NCBI RefSeq assembly: GCF_019112545.1
Contig: NW_025064885.1
Span: 1,153,180-1,217,179 of the forward strand
From: Guyanagaster necrorhizus
Lineage: Eukaryota; Basidiomycota; Agaricomycetes; Agaricales; Physalacriaceae
DNA: 64,000 nt
Reading direction: 5' to 3'
Below the pieces are notes generated by a model. The model was not told the DNA's origin. It did no database searches and saw only the letters and a program-made list of their open reading frames with translations. The position numbers and the translations under genes are program-made. This document shows positions 47,101-58,038 of the stretch, piece after piece; position 1 is the first letter of the stretch; the number at the start of each line of letters is the position of its first letter.

Positions 47101-47511
47101 AGCAGTGCAGGAACACCACAGTCCCAGGCGTGTAAGCTACCGAATTTCATGCATTTCCATTGCTTTTCTTAATCGTGCTTTTAGATTCCGCAAACGTGCG
47201 ACGCATGGTGGTCAAGACTGCGGTGAGCTTTTCTATCCTTGGAACGCAACGTCTTCTTATACATCGTGCTACAGATGCTCGGCAACTTGAAGAATCCACC
47301 AGAGCCATTTGAAGATATCATTCGAACACATTTCCGGCTGAAGGCTCGTACGATTTCTGCTCAGTTAGACCAGTGGCTTGCCATGGATGACGGAAAGCCG
47401 ACGACTTCGGATGGTGGAGGATACGGAGGAAGCGAGAGGGTTGCTGGAGGAAGTTCGAATGGCTTCAAGGCAGACTGCGATGAACTCAAGGCAATACTGA
47501 AAGACTTGTAG
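44127..47511 (+). CDS. UBA / Cys-cluster / UBC ubiquitin-conjugating protein
   Basis: The start MEKQVEQLVEM splices to GASQAQARAALTQYKDVMEA, making an N-terminal UBA domain. An acidic region follows (TPDEGEDEDILIDDEDDEEE). Next comes a Cys-rich segment at about 44860-45130: CPCPHDC, then TCAQCRKEYCYACGES and HCSN, resembling the zinc-binding part of RBR-type ligases. Long helical regions follow. The C-terminal UBC fold contains VLITGPEGTPYYNGCFLFDI, NPNLYADGKVCLSLLGTW with the probable catalytic Cys in GKVC, and LNEPGW. The UBC domain is of the BIRC6/UBE2O type, that is, large E2 enzymes that can act without a separate E3. Intron placement was guided by this fold (for example around 46860-46910). 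Domain co-occurrence is seen directly; the Cys-cluster family is inferred. Confidence 0.82.
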
Positions 47512-47718
47512 ATGATATTTATGCAGAGAAAACGCGTGCACATAAGTCCGAGCAGTATCGAGTTATATAATACAATTTTGACTTTCATTACCGGTGACGT
47601 TGACACGTGAAATCGCAACGGAGACGCGTTCAGGAATGACGGCGACTATCCTTTCTGCCTTTTCTTCTCTACCTTGACGCCAATTTCTTGACGTTGACTG
47701 GCCGACAATTAGGACGCG

Positions 47719-49120
47719 ATGGACGACTCCGTCATTCAAGGAATTGCAGGCTCAGCCGGGGGCATCGTGGCCATGTCCGCAACCTAGTGCGTCGTCGCCC
47801 GTCTGTCCAGAACGTCGTCTAACGGAACCAGTCCTCTGATTTTTATTTCTACTCGAGCAGCGGTCGAAACGAGAAATGAGTCAAAGGTGCAGCAACAACT
47901 TTGTTGACCTTTACTGACTCGTGTATCTAGCCCATCGTACAAGCTGTCCTTGATATCGTCAGACGAGAAGGCATAACAGGCCTCTACAGTGGCTTGAATT
48001 CCAGTTTGCTTGGTATCGCAGTCACGAATGGGTTTGTTTTCCAATTCTCCCCATCGCGGTTGTTCTGACGCTCTGAGAGTGTCTATTACTACTTTTATGA
48101 ACGATCTCGCGGAGCCATACTCAAATCCCGAGTCGGCGGAAAAGGCTTGAGCACCATTGAGTCCATCATAACAGGACTCGTTGCAGGCACGTTCTTCTCT
48201 CGAACCGCCAACTGTCCCTCTCATGTACCGACAGGCTCAGCAACAACGATAATTAGCAATCCAATATGGGTCGTCCAGACTTCTCAGGCTGTTCGGACGC
48301 TCAACCAAGGTTCTTCCAATGCATCCGGGCGCCCTAAGAAACCTGGATTCATTGAAGCTGTCCGAGGAATTCTTGAAAAGGATGGTATTAGGTATGTCTT
48401 CTAATTGTGCTTATCACTGGTTCCCTGATACCGAATCCCAGCGCTTTCTGGCGAGGCATTGGGCCCGCTCTTGTCCTCGTCATGAATCCTGTAATTCAGT
48501 ACACTGTGTTTGAGCAGTTGAAGAACACCTTGATCGCCCGAAGGACAACCAAACTGAGACTAGCAGGTGCTGCTGCCGCGACGGCAGTTCTCAGTGACTG
48601 GGACTTCTTCTTCCTAGGGGCTATATCAAAACTAAGTGAGTTTCTTTACTTGCACAATCCCTTGCAAGCAAGCATTTAGCATTCTACTCCTCAGTCGCCA
48701 CAGCATCAACCTATCCTTACATGTTCGAGTCTCTCACTTAGTGCGGCGCTCATGTGTTGATGCTTTCCTTCCAGTGTAATCAAGAGTCGAATGCAAGCCG
48801 GACATTCAAGCGCGCTGGGATACAAATCCACTCTTGATGGGCTACTAACTATCTTACAAGAAGAGGGCATTCACGGTCTTTATAAGGGCGTTGGCAGCAA
48901 GTTGACTCAAAGCGTTCTTACGGCAGCCATTCTCTTTGCAGGACAAAGGCGCATATATGAAATCACGAAGAAGGTAGTTCTCAATGCTGCTCCTTCTAGA
49001 CACACTGATCTGACCACTGATAAAGGCTCTATTGACTGCGAGCAAGTTGTAAAACTACACATCAGTGTCCGCCTTATATTGTACATTAGTCTCCCTTGTA
49101 TAGAATGTTACCGGAAATAA
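47719..49120 (+). CDS. Peroxisomal mitochondrial-carrier-family protein (PMP47/ANT1-like)
   Basis: The protein starts MDDSVIQGIAGSAGGIVAMS and reads on into TYPLIFISTRAAVETRN. Carrier repeats are visible: AVLDIVRREGITGLYSGL; ATTIISNPIWVVQTSQAV with AVRGILEKDGIS and AFWRGIGPAL; and VIKSRMQAG with GLLTILQEEGIHGLYKGV. The SNPIWVV form of the second signature is characteristic of the peroxisomal branch (Ant1/PMP47/SLC25A17), which exchanges ATP for AMP or carries CoA and related cofactors across the peroxisome membrane. The intron after GTTGCAG (near 48187) has a GC donor. The C-terminal 40 residues beyond the third repeat are not family-like and may reflect a missed last splice. Confidence 0.83.
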
Positions 49121-49233
49121 CGGCTTGCAGCGGATCAAGGGGAATCTACCATGGCTAGGACAGTAAGGTCTACCATTTAATAGTCGTCACCAATTATTTC
49201 CATATTATATAGAGGGAATATAACATGTACACC

Positions 49234-51088
49234 TCACCCGAGGTGGAAAATCACCTTTCTTGATAAATCGATGCCAAGGCCTTCGACGCAGTGTAGGACT
49301 TGTCGCCGTTTCGCCTCAGAAGCCCAAGAGGATGATTCCTGTGTTTGTTATCAAGATGACCGAAAAGAAAAGGCGAAGACAGACAATTCTTACATTCACA
49401 GGCATCACCGTCACTACGCCATGTCGTATGTCAGCAACTGAAAATATGTCTGCCCAAGTCTCCGCGCCCAACTGCGGAGGGTCCGGAAACGATAGCTCAC
49501 CTAGAACCCAAGGTCAGTACCATACCGTAATTGACATTGGTAACCCATGGCACACCTCCGGCAGGCGGGGGTTCGTTGGTTGAGTGGTCCGGATATGAAA
49601 AACAGGCATATCGGTTCGTGTCAAGGAGCCTAGTGCATTGCTCGAGAGGATACCATTCATATGTCTCCTAAGAGCCAATAAGAACTAAATATAGGATGGA
49701 ATGGACTTATTACGGGGTCAACGAGGAACGAGGGAGAATATTGCCCCTTGTATCTCATCTTCTGACACGAGTGGATGTAGTATCCTTCAAGGCCCATAAG
49801 AGGTAAAAAGGAGAGATCAGGAAGTGAACGTACCCAAGTAGAGATAATTCATCGATGGCACCCCCGCGTCATGGATTTCACGGGCCAGGGAAATCTCGCG
49901 AAGTGCGCTGACCTGGAAGGCTCGTTTAAACCTGACAGAGCTAGTATTAAATACAATTACCTTTCCTAGGGAGAACTTCTCCCAAGTCTTGTCATACATG
50001 AAATACACGCTCGATACACAATGAGGTAGAATATCCAGGACAGCTACGGCGATCAGCTGGCCGTCCAGTCTGTATAGTTGGTGATACGATCCGTACCGGG
50101 GCGGAAGATGAAACGGAGCGGGAGTGGTATAAGGAATGAGTTCTCCCTTGCAGAACGATGTCAGCATAATATGATGTCTGGAAATGCATCAAGATACCCG
50201 TAGTGGCGAGTTGACCAAGAAGCGCTTGAAACTCATGCTGGAGTTGTCAAAATCATTGTGTATGTCAGACTGGTACTTGTCATATAAGGCGAATTTCTCT
50301 GCAGAATAAGAAGATGGTTCGAGAACGACCTGTGCGTTCGATTAGAGCGATACAGCAGAGACAATTGCACGTTTTACCTCAAATTTGTGGTGAGTCGTTT
50401 CAATAAAACCAGACTCAGAAGCGTGTATGACGCTGGGCCACACGAAATCTGAGTTTTTTGACTTTGCAGGTCGGTGTATCCTGATGGATGTGATTTTCGA
50501 TATTTTGGCGTATGTAACAGAGCGATGGGCGCGCACTTTTGGTTGTCTACAGCCATCTCGTCATCATTTTTTCCTTCCAGGATGAACCGGTTCCATCTAT
50601 GGCACGATGAGCAGGGAACGCCGCCAAGTGTGAGGACGATCCAGTACCGATTGACAAGTTTACGCTGACTCTTTGAAGGCTTGAAAGCAAGTGCATCCAG
50701 TCTGTACTACCGCGTGAGTGCCTAAAAGTCATTCCGACAGACACACGGACTTGATAGGATATTGAGGACAGCACGAATTCTTCATGTCTGGTTTGTAGCA
50801 GTACGTTCCTGTAGCTGTTCAGCAGCAAACAAGCCACAGATGAACGCCATGCACACCTGATCTGCGCCAGCCACGGTCAATCATATCCAGGTACACCTAG
50901 TCCTCGTCGCGAGAATCGACATTGCGATTGACGAAGGAACTTACTGAGCAGGACAGCTGCAACGCCGATAAAGTTGCGGAGCGTCTGCTCGTTGATGCAG
51001 CACTGCGTTCGCCAGGAGGTGAACAGTATCCACAAGTCGACGACGAGGTGCCGCAGGGTGCGACAACGCTGACTACGGCAGAGGACAT
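49234..51088 (-). CDS. ATE1: Arginyl-tRNA--protein transferase (ATE1)
   Basis: Transfers Arg from Arg-tRNA to N-terminal Asp, Glu or oxidised Cys, creating Arg/N-degrons for proteasomal degradation. The start is at 51088 (MSSAVVSVVAPCGTSSS). The N-terminal ATE domain shows TCGYCSPPGERSAAS, then MIDRGWRRSG after splicing (50840-50900). The C-terminal domain has GSYHQLYRLDGQLIAVAVLD, ILPHCVSSVYFMYD, LGKVSALREISLAREI, VPSMNYLYLG and YYIHSCQKMRYKGQYSPSFL (about 50160-49740). The last exon ends DLSRKVIFHLG, stop 49234-49236. Many short introns are present. It is convergent with the carrier gene, with 113 bp between stop codons. Confidence 0.9.
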
Positions 51089-51754
51089 GGGCGTTGGAAT
51101 GGAAAAGGTAAGCGCTCCTAATCGCGCTTCCGTCCTTTCTTTTCAGATAATCACTCGGATTTCAGAGCAAAAAATACACAAACTCAGACGCGAAATCAAT
51201 TCTAAGTCGGGTTCGCGACTCTAGAAATTATAGTACAGTGGTCACTCCCTGCCTCTCGTAGCCTCCAGATTATACTGCACGTTCTTCCTGTATTTAGTCG
51301 TCAAATCTGCCGCGATCTTGACTGACGCGTTAGCGCGAAGAATTTGCTGCAAATGGGCTCGTCAGATGCGCCAATAATTTACCGCAGTTCTCCAAACCTC
51401 TAGACACCGATTGAGTTCGGATATTGTTTCTGTGCATTTAGACTTGACGAAAGTTGAGGCGAGGAAAAAAGGAAATAGACAAGAAATTGCCTACCGAATT
51501 TTTTAAAATACGTTCAAGGAGAACTGCCTGCTGCTCTGCATGAGGGTTTTCCATGATTGATAAGAGTACAAGAGAAAGGGAGTCACGCTTCCGTTACCAG
51601 GTCAATTACATACTATTCATCACAAATTACTGTAAACTAGATAATAACGATGGTACAACAAGGTGATGTGGAGGTATAAATACAAAGCGTAGCGTGCATG
51701 AGTGAGCGACATGAAAAAAATGTGATTCTTAATCCAACCGAAATGACCCTACAC
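51089..51754. other. Intergenic, nothing recognised
   Basis: Between the ATE1 start and the PROPPIN stop on the same strand. No supported gene. Presumably the ATE1 promoter and the PROPPIN 3' region. Confidence 0.4.
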
Positions 51755-53285
51755 CTAACCCCAACCGTCCCATCTTCCATATCGTCTAAACTCTCGCAAG
51801 ATACAATCTCGCTTCTCCTTGCCTTCCTTGTCTTTCTCTTTCTCCTTTCCCTTTTCCGATCTCCCGACCGACGATACACTAGGCGTTCGCTGTCGTGTCA
51901 TAGAAGACGGCTTGGGTGGCGACCCCGAGATATGATGAGAGGCATTATAGCTTGTGTGTGTATTGAGCTCGGAATGGCCCAGTGATGGCAAAGACAGTCG
52001 ATACCAGCCGCCCGTATACGTCAAGGCAACTAGTTGATATTCCGCATTAGGATGGTCTGGGTCATCGCTGCGACCCTCTATCCAGCCAATAACACATCGC
52101 TCTTCGTCTGGTACATCGGCTGTCGGGGATCGCACAGACGCGGAGGATAGAGATATATGAGACGACTGCGTTGGTATTCGATATTGCGCATAAGACCATT
52201 CCGATTCGAAATATTTCGGCAAGGGTAAATAGCTAGTCAATGGTGAGAACGAAGATTGGCGATTACTACTGAAGATTAACGATAAACGCATAAAGAGCAA
52301 AGCAGAGACACTCACGAGACGCTAGACAAGACGAGAGTAAATACATGTACAGTCCCTTTGTCACTCCATACACACAACTCTTCCTCATCTGGTCTAAATG
52401 CGACACCAAATATGTCAGCCTTGTCTGTTCCACGCCGCAGTTCGCGAACAAGCTTTCCGGTGTGCGAGTCCCAGATTCGCACCAGAGTGCCGCGAGACGA
52501 CGTCGTCGCGAGTAACCGACCTGATGGAGGTAGTGTCAGAGTCGTAAGAGCACTTGTATGCGCCGCAATAATAGAAACCGGATGCTTTGCTGGAGGCGGT
52601 GGCGGTTTCTGAGGAATATCTGAAGGTGGGCCCTTGGGCTTAGGAGGAGCGCAAGGCGGAAGGTGCACAAGCTGTACATGGCCCATCTGACGGCCTGGAA
52701 TTGCAAGTAGTGTCGAATATGCAGCAGTTGCGAGAGCAACTAGCCCTGGAACGTTGTTTAAGCATGAATGTATCAGGGTATGAAGAAAGGACAGGACCTT
52801 TGGGATTATCGCATGTGTCCCATTCGCCATATCGTGTCAGACGCTCGCCAACCTCAAACACGACTACCCTGCGACGGAGGGCGACCGAAAGCCACCCACG
52901 TCTGCAAGCCAACCCACGGACCCTCTCCCTAAATTCGAGTTCGGCTACTTCACATCTGATGGCATCGTCCCACAGCACGACTTTATTTGGAGGGTACAGG
53001 GGACTTCGACCGCCACCAAGAAGAAATAGAAGAGACGAAGTATGTAGGGGAACAACGGCGGACAAGGTACCTCCAGTAAGCTCTATGTAGCATCCATTGG
53101 TCAGTTCTCGAACATGGAAGTCGGGACTACGTACCGCGCTTGCGGAGGAGGGTCAGAGGCCAGGTGCGATACACAGCAAAGCCAGCAGGGGTAGCGGTGG
53201 TAAATATGTCGCAGTCAGAGTCGAACCTGGCGTCAAATATGTGTATTGGGGCCGTCGCAGAGATGGAATGACGAGCAAGATTCAT
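51755..53285 (-). CDS. PROPPIN WD40 protein (Atg18/Hsv2/WIPI family)
   Basis: The start is at 53285 (MNLARHSISATAPIHIFDAR, continuing DSDCDIFTTATPAGFAVYRT). WD40 blades follow: LLFLLGGGRSPLYPPNKVVL, then ECD-type blade residues, LVALATAAYSTLLAIPG, and LLATTSSRGTLVRIWDSHTG. The diagnostic phosphoinositide-binding LRRG motif is in LVRELRRGTDKADIFGVAF (about 52450-52400). The C-terminal blade is CVIGWIEG and LVALTYTGGWYRL, followed by a Ser/Lys-rich tail. PROPPINs bind PI3P and PI(3,5)P2 and act in autophagy and vacuole/endosome membrane remodelling. The Pro-rich insertion (PPKPKGPPSDIPQKPPPPP) and overall pattern suit the Hsv2/WIPI3-4 branch better than Atg18 itself, but this is an inference. 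Confidence 0.85.
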
Positions 53286-53471
53286 GAATGATGGTAAAGC
53301 GCTCCAGCCAACTACCGTCCGTTTCTGGCGTTCAAGTCACGTGGTTTCAGGTACAAATATTAAATTGGCATTGCAATTGACGCTACATTTGTGTATGCAT
53401 GGAAAAAAAAGAAGATACATAGATGGTTGTTCCCAATTGTCCCGAGTTCTGCCCTTTTTACACCCAATTAA

Positions 53472-54865
53472 TCAGCTTCGATTGCTCCCATTGCTCGTAG
53501 CAATCGACACCGTTGAACGTGACGCCAAACGCGGTCCACTTCCAACAGGATTTGTCGCATCCCAAGACTTGGGTGGACGTAGGTCGACGTGTGTCAACTG
53601 CAAACGTGCCGCCTTGAATTCGAGCTCTTCAGCCTGGTTCTGCGCAACGAGCGCTGCCCGGGCTTCTGCTTGTCTCTGCAACTCGGCTTCGGACTCATCA
53701 GAGAGATAGTCGGTGAATCCGCCGTCCGAAGTGACGGTACTGTCGCTCATCGACCCGCTGCTTCCTGATGCATTGGATACACTGTCTTCATCCTTTTTAG
53801 CTGGGCGCGCGAGTAAAATTGACGGGGATGGATCAGCAGCCGCCCGTGGCAGGGAAGACTTGGAAGGAGGGATACTCGGCGGCTGAACTAATGTTCGACG
53901 TCGTTCTAGTGATTGGCTAGGAGGGGAGCGATTCGCACCAGTGCCCTTTATGGCTGCAGCAACTGGTATGGGTGGACGGGTCGCACTAGAATTGCGGCGG
54001 GGAGTCGTGGCGCCATCGAGATCAATGGCTTTACGACCTGGAGAAGAAGTAGATGGAGGAGTCCCAGGCTTCTCCGGACCTTCGTTAATAGATTGGCGAC
54101 GTTCCGTTGGGGGTGATGGTAGAAGATTAGCACCCGTACTGCGCGAAAGGCTGTTTGATAGAGAAGCTGAGCTCTGCTTTGGGCTGCCTCGGGACTTGGG
54201 AGGAATGGAAATGGCAGCTGACTTTGGGGGCATGACTGCAGGCTTGGATGGCGGGCTTCCGTTGGCGCTGCTATTCTTTCTATCTGGGGGCTTTGACCCT
54301 GGAGCACCCCTGGCCGGGGCTGCAGGGCTCCCACCCGGACGAGGTGCTGCGAGACCGTCGAGGGTGGCCTTGATATCGGGAGGAATAGGTATATGGTGGA
54401 CGATGCTGACGGATCGCCAGTCTGCGGGCTGGATCATGCGCTGCTCGGAAGCAACTGGGGGTCGACAGCACCCGGGCCACCCGGGATTGAGATAACCCGC
54501 AGCCTTTTGAGGAGGATTTGTGCGAGCCCACTTGGATAGAGTTGAGCAGGCAGACAATATGCAGGGCAAGAAGAGACGCACTTTGCAGTAGCCACAGCCA
54601 TTAAATGAGTCGACTGGGATGAATGATGAGTATGTACATGATGTGGCGGCGGCGGATAAAGGGTACCTTCAGCATTCTTTAAAAAGTAGACATCAAAACG
54701 AGGATGAGAGGCACGATTACGACAGACCTCACGGACATGAGGACACCTGGAAGGGTCAATAATGATTGAGTCGACGAGGGGGACGGCGCACGGACCTAGT
54801 GGGATGGGGAAAGACCTTGCACATAGGGCAAGTGCTGATGGCCTGGTCGAGGGAGCCATAGGCAT
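53472..54865 (-). CDS. Cys-rich fungal protein with disordered Pro/Ser tail, function unknown
   Basis: After splicing, the N-terminal part reads GPCAVPLVDSIIIDPSRCPH, VREVCRNRASHPRFDVYFL, DSFNGCGYCKWARTNPPQ and AAGYLNPGWPGCCRPPV. The regularly spaced Cys and His residues suggest a zinc-binding module. Two introns (after NAE near 54660 and after GYCK near 54587) were placed because they join these blocks in one frame. The remaining 250 residues are Ser/Pro-rich, with Asp/Glu and Arg near the end (SDESEAELQRQAEARAALVA, LTHVDLRPPKSW). The start is uncertain (54865 or slightly upstream). I do not recognise the family by name. It diverges from NCS-1 with about 97 bp between start codons. Confidence 0.7.
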
Positions 54866-54962
54866 AACACATGGGCGACACTCGAAGAGCACTCCTGAAA
54901 TTACCAGCCCCAGCTACACCCAATAAGGGCACGTGCTACTTCCTCCTTAACAACTTACCGTC

Positions 54963-55789
54963 ATGGGCAAATCCCAGTCAAAGCTCACCCCGGAACAGCT
55001 CCAAGATCTTCAGAAAAATACCTACTGTATGTCCTTCTCTCCGACCACCAGCAACCCTGCTGAATCTCCCAGTCGACAAGAAGGAACTCCAGCAATGGTA
55101 ACAGTGTCCGATCTTATCATCTACCATATCTTATCCTTTCCCCCAGGTACAAGGGTTTTCGCAAGGACTGCCCCTCAGGCCAGCTAGACAAGTCAGAGTT
55201 CAGCCGCATATACAAACAATTTTTCCCCTTTGGCGACCCAGCAGAGTTCGCCGACTATGTCTTCAACGTCTTCGACGAAAACAAGAACGGTACCATCGAT
55301 TTCAAAGAGTTTATATGCGCCCTCAGCGTCACCAGCCGTGGTAGACTAGACGAAAAGCTCAAATGTGCGTCCCCCTCCTCCCTCCGTCCCCTCCATCTCT
55401 CATCCAGACCCGCCGCAGGGGCTTTTCAGCTCTACGACCTTGATAAAGATGGCTTCATAACATACGACGAAATGCTCCAAATCGTCCAATCCATATACAA
55501 AATGACTGGGGAGATGGTCAAGCTCCCTTCTGACGAAGACACGCCAGAGAAGGTAGGTCCATTTGTCTCCACGCAGTTTCTTGTCAATCAATCCAGTCCC
55601 CGCAGCGTGTCGACAAGATCTTCCGTAATATGGACAGGGACAAGGATGCAAAGTTGACCTATGACGAGTTTGTCGAGGGTAGCAAGCAGGATCCTACCAT
55701 CGTGCAGGTAAGCTCTCATTATCCAACCCTTGCTATATCATTCCATCCCTTCCTCACAGGCATTATCACTGTACGATGGTTTGGTTTGA
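54963..55789 (+). CDS. NCS1: Neuronal calcium sensor / frequenin homologue (NCS-1)
   Basis: An N-myristoylation signal, [19 protein letters not shown], is followed by the EF-hand array of the NCS family. The first hand is degenerate ([16 protein letters not shown]). Canonical hands follow: [26 protein letters not shown] and [13 protein letters not shown]. The C-terminus is [13 protein letters not shown], stop 55787-55789. Introns interrupt after TAC T (near 55026), in CAATGG (55097), and near 55363, 55553 and 55708. In yeasts the homologue activates PI 4-kinase Pik1 at the Golgi and mediates Ca2+ tolerance. Length and motifs match the family fully. Confidence 0.95.
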
Positions 55790-55986
55790 TATATTTGGGT
55801 CTTGTGAGTACCTTAGCACAAGTCTCCAAACTTCCCTTACTACCATCTAGCTGTATTTTTCTTCATGTTTGTTGTGGACCTGAAGTCTTATCTATATCAC
55901 TTATGCAAACGCGAATGTAGCTGTATCCTAACAAACCTCGATTTCGAATCTATAGAGTCTGTCCAATACATATAAAGATTTACTCA

Positions 55987-57908
55987 TCACGCTCTCCTCG
56001 TCCACAGCTCCCTTCCTTTCACCCACGTACTCTGGACATATCCCTGTTTATCCAATACGACAAGATCCGCGTCGGCTCCCGGTCGCAGCGTTCCCTTTCT
56101 GTCTTCGATGCCCAAACACCTAAAAGAACATTAGCTGAAATAAAAAGTGATGCTAACTCGGACGTACTTGGCGGGGTTCATGGTCGCACACTTGATAGCT
56201 TGCCCCATATCACAGCCTGTGAACCGAGTAAAATTGCGGACACATTTATCTAGGGTCACAACACTGGTGATAATCAGAATCAGAGATGAAACTCCAAGTA
56301 ACACACACCTTCCGGCAAGCGTGTCGGTTCCCTCCAAGTATAGCTTATCTCCTTCCTTCACAAAGCGCTTACCGTCGCGCCACTCATGCACCCCATCGTG
56401 GAGATGGGGATCTAGGATCTTCATAGCTAGGATATCAATTAGAGCCACACCCGAATGCGAAGAACGCAAGTTCTCACCATCCGTGATGAGGATGCAGCCT
56501 TCAGGATACGCAGAGTAAGCCAACTGGACCTGCCGCATCAGTCACAGAAAAAGACACGAGACTGCATTGATCTCACCCTAACAGAGTTGGGATGCGAATG
56601 GATTCCATCAACAATCAGCTCGTAGAATGGCCTCATGAAGTCATAGTTCTCGCCGGTCTTGGGAGGGGATTTCTTGTCACGGTATCGGGCGAACAGAGGC
56701 GTTTGGGGAGGGGTAACAACATCATCAAAGGCCTCCGAGCCAGTTACTGGTACACTCAGCTTGAAAGAGTGGGTTCGCTTTGGCACTGGCGCCTGCATGG
56801 GAGAGTAAGGCTGTCCAGTTATAGGAGAAAAGGGTGAAGCCAGATGAGGAGATGCCCCGAGAAGACCGATGATGGACGGGTCCCGGTGGTGCAACTGCGG
56901 CATTGCATTGAAGAGATGGGTGATAAGCCTCGCTCCATTTCGTACAGCAGAAGTTGCTATATCAGAAGTAGCGATGCTAAGAGGAACTAGGTCAGAATGA
57001 ACTGATACGGAAATAAACGAATGAACCTATGTCCTATGGAGAACACGACGCCTCGCTTGTCAAGCTCGGACACCGCCTGCATAACGCCCTCGATCTCAGG
57101 AGCGGCAGTGATGATGCGAACACCCATCGAGTCTTCCATGAGCCAGTCCTCGCTGTCTGCCAAGTTGGCGGTGCCGTACAGGTCCTCGAAAGACCGGAAG
57201 CCCTCCTTGGCTGAGAGAAGGAAGGACGGGGCATGCGCACCGCGCTTCGCCATGTCGATGAACGGGCCCTCTGCATGCCATCCCAACAAGTTCGCAGACG
57301 TGGGAGAGCTGTACGGCCGAAGGAGACGGAGCAAGGTGGGATAGAGCGACCTTTCTTGGGTCTAACCCTGGATCAGCTTGGACAGCCTGATGAAGAAAAG
57401 GGCATACAATAATAGTAGGAACAAGTCTATTAAGGCGTCATTAGCGGAGGTCCAGTGAGAGCATTAGTCCACCTACGAAGTGACTCCTGTTTCGACAATC
57501 TTCTCTGCGACGGAGACTAGGCCGCCTTTGTAGGTCTCCTCATCGCCGTCGAACACTGAGAAATCAAAGCCATACGCTCCGTTGATTTGGATATCGATGA
57601 GGCCTGGACTGCGATGGAATCAGCAACTGAGGACCCCACCGTTCACAAGGAGCTACCTACCTGAGGACGTTCCCGCCCAGGTCTATCACTTTCTCGGGCC
57701 TTTCTTTTCTCAAATAAAAGGACCGCTATAATGCACAAAAGTGAGTTTCCACCGACAAGGACGACACAACACCCACCTGAGCATCCAGAATGACCCCCCG
57801 AACTTGATCAATCCAAAGGTCCTTTTGAAGCAGAGTTCCATCCTCTTGCGGGAGGAGACAGTTGGTGAAGCAGACGAGACCGTTGGCAGAGGACATTGGG
57901 CTACTCAT
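55987..57908 (-). CDS. N-acetylglucosamine-6-phosphate deacetylase
   Basis: Removes acetate from GlcNAc-6-P, the second step of GlcNAc (chitin breakdown) use. The start is at 57908 (MSSPMSSANGLVCFTN). Metal-site and core motifs of this amidohydrolase family are visible: SPGLIDIQINGAYGFDFS; GWHAEGPFIDMAKRGAH; AAPEIEGVMQA; FSIGHSIAT with ARLITHLFNAMPQLHHRDPS; VDGIHSHPNSVRL; and ILITDAM...G. A late TGCDMGQAIKCATMNPAKCL block and GTLRPGADADLVVLD follow, ending LWTRRA. A roughly 50-residue Pro/Ser-rich insertion (56690-56870) separates two core blocks, which is unusual compared with bacterial NagA. About six short introns. It is convergent with NCS-1, with 197 bp between stop codons. Confidence 0.92.
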
Positions 57909-58038
57909 GAAGCCTCAGCTGCCCTTTATTGCATTCCGGTGGCCCATAAGGCTCAGCCATTCTTCGGTGTCACTTGCAGAACCTGGCACGCACGTGCACG
58001 GCAACAGTGGCAATCCTGGGAAAGAAATAAAGATAAAT

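Noticed and set aside
49260..49583. Plus-strand ORF of 107 codons.
   Set aside because: It overlaps the last exons of ATE1 on the opposite strand, where the conserved protein lies.
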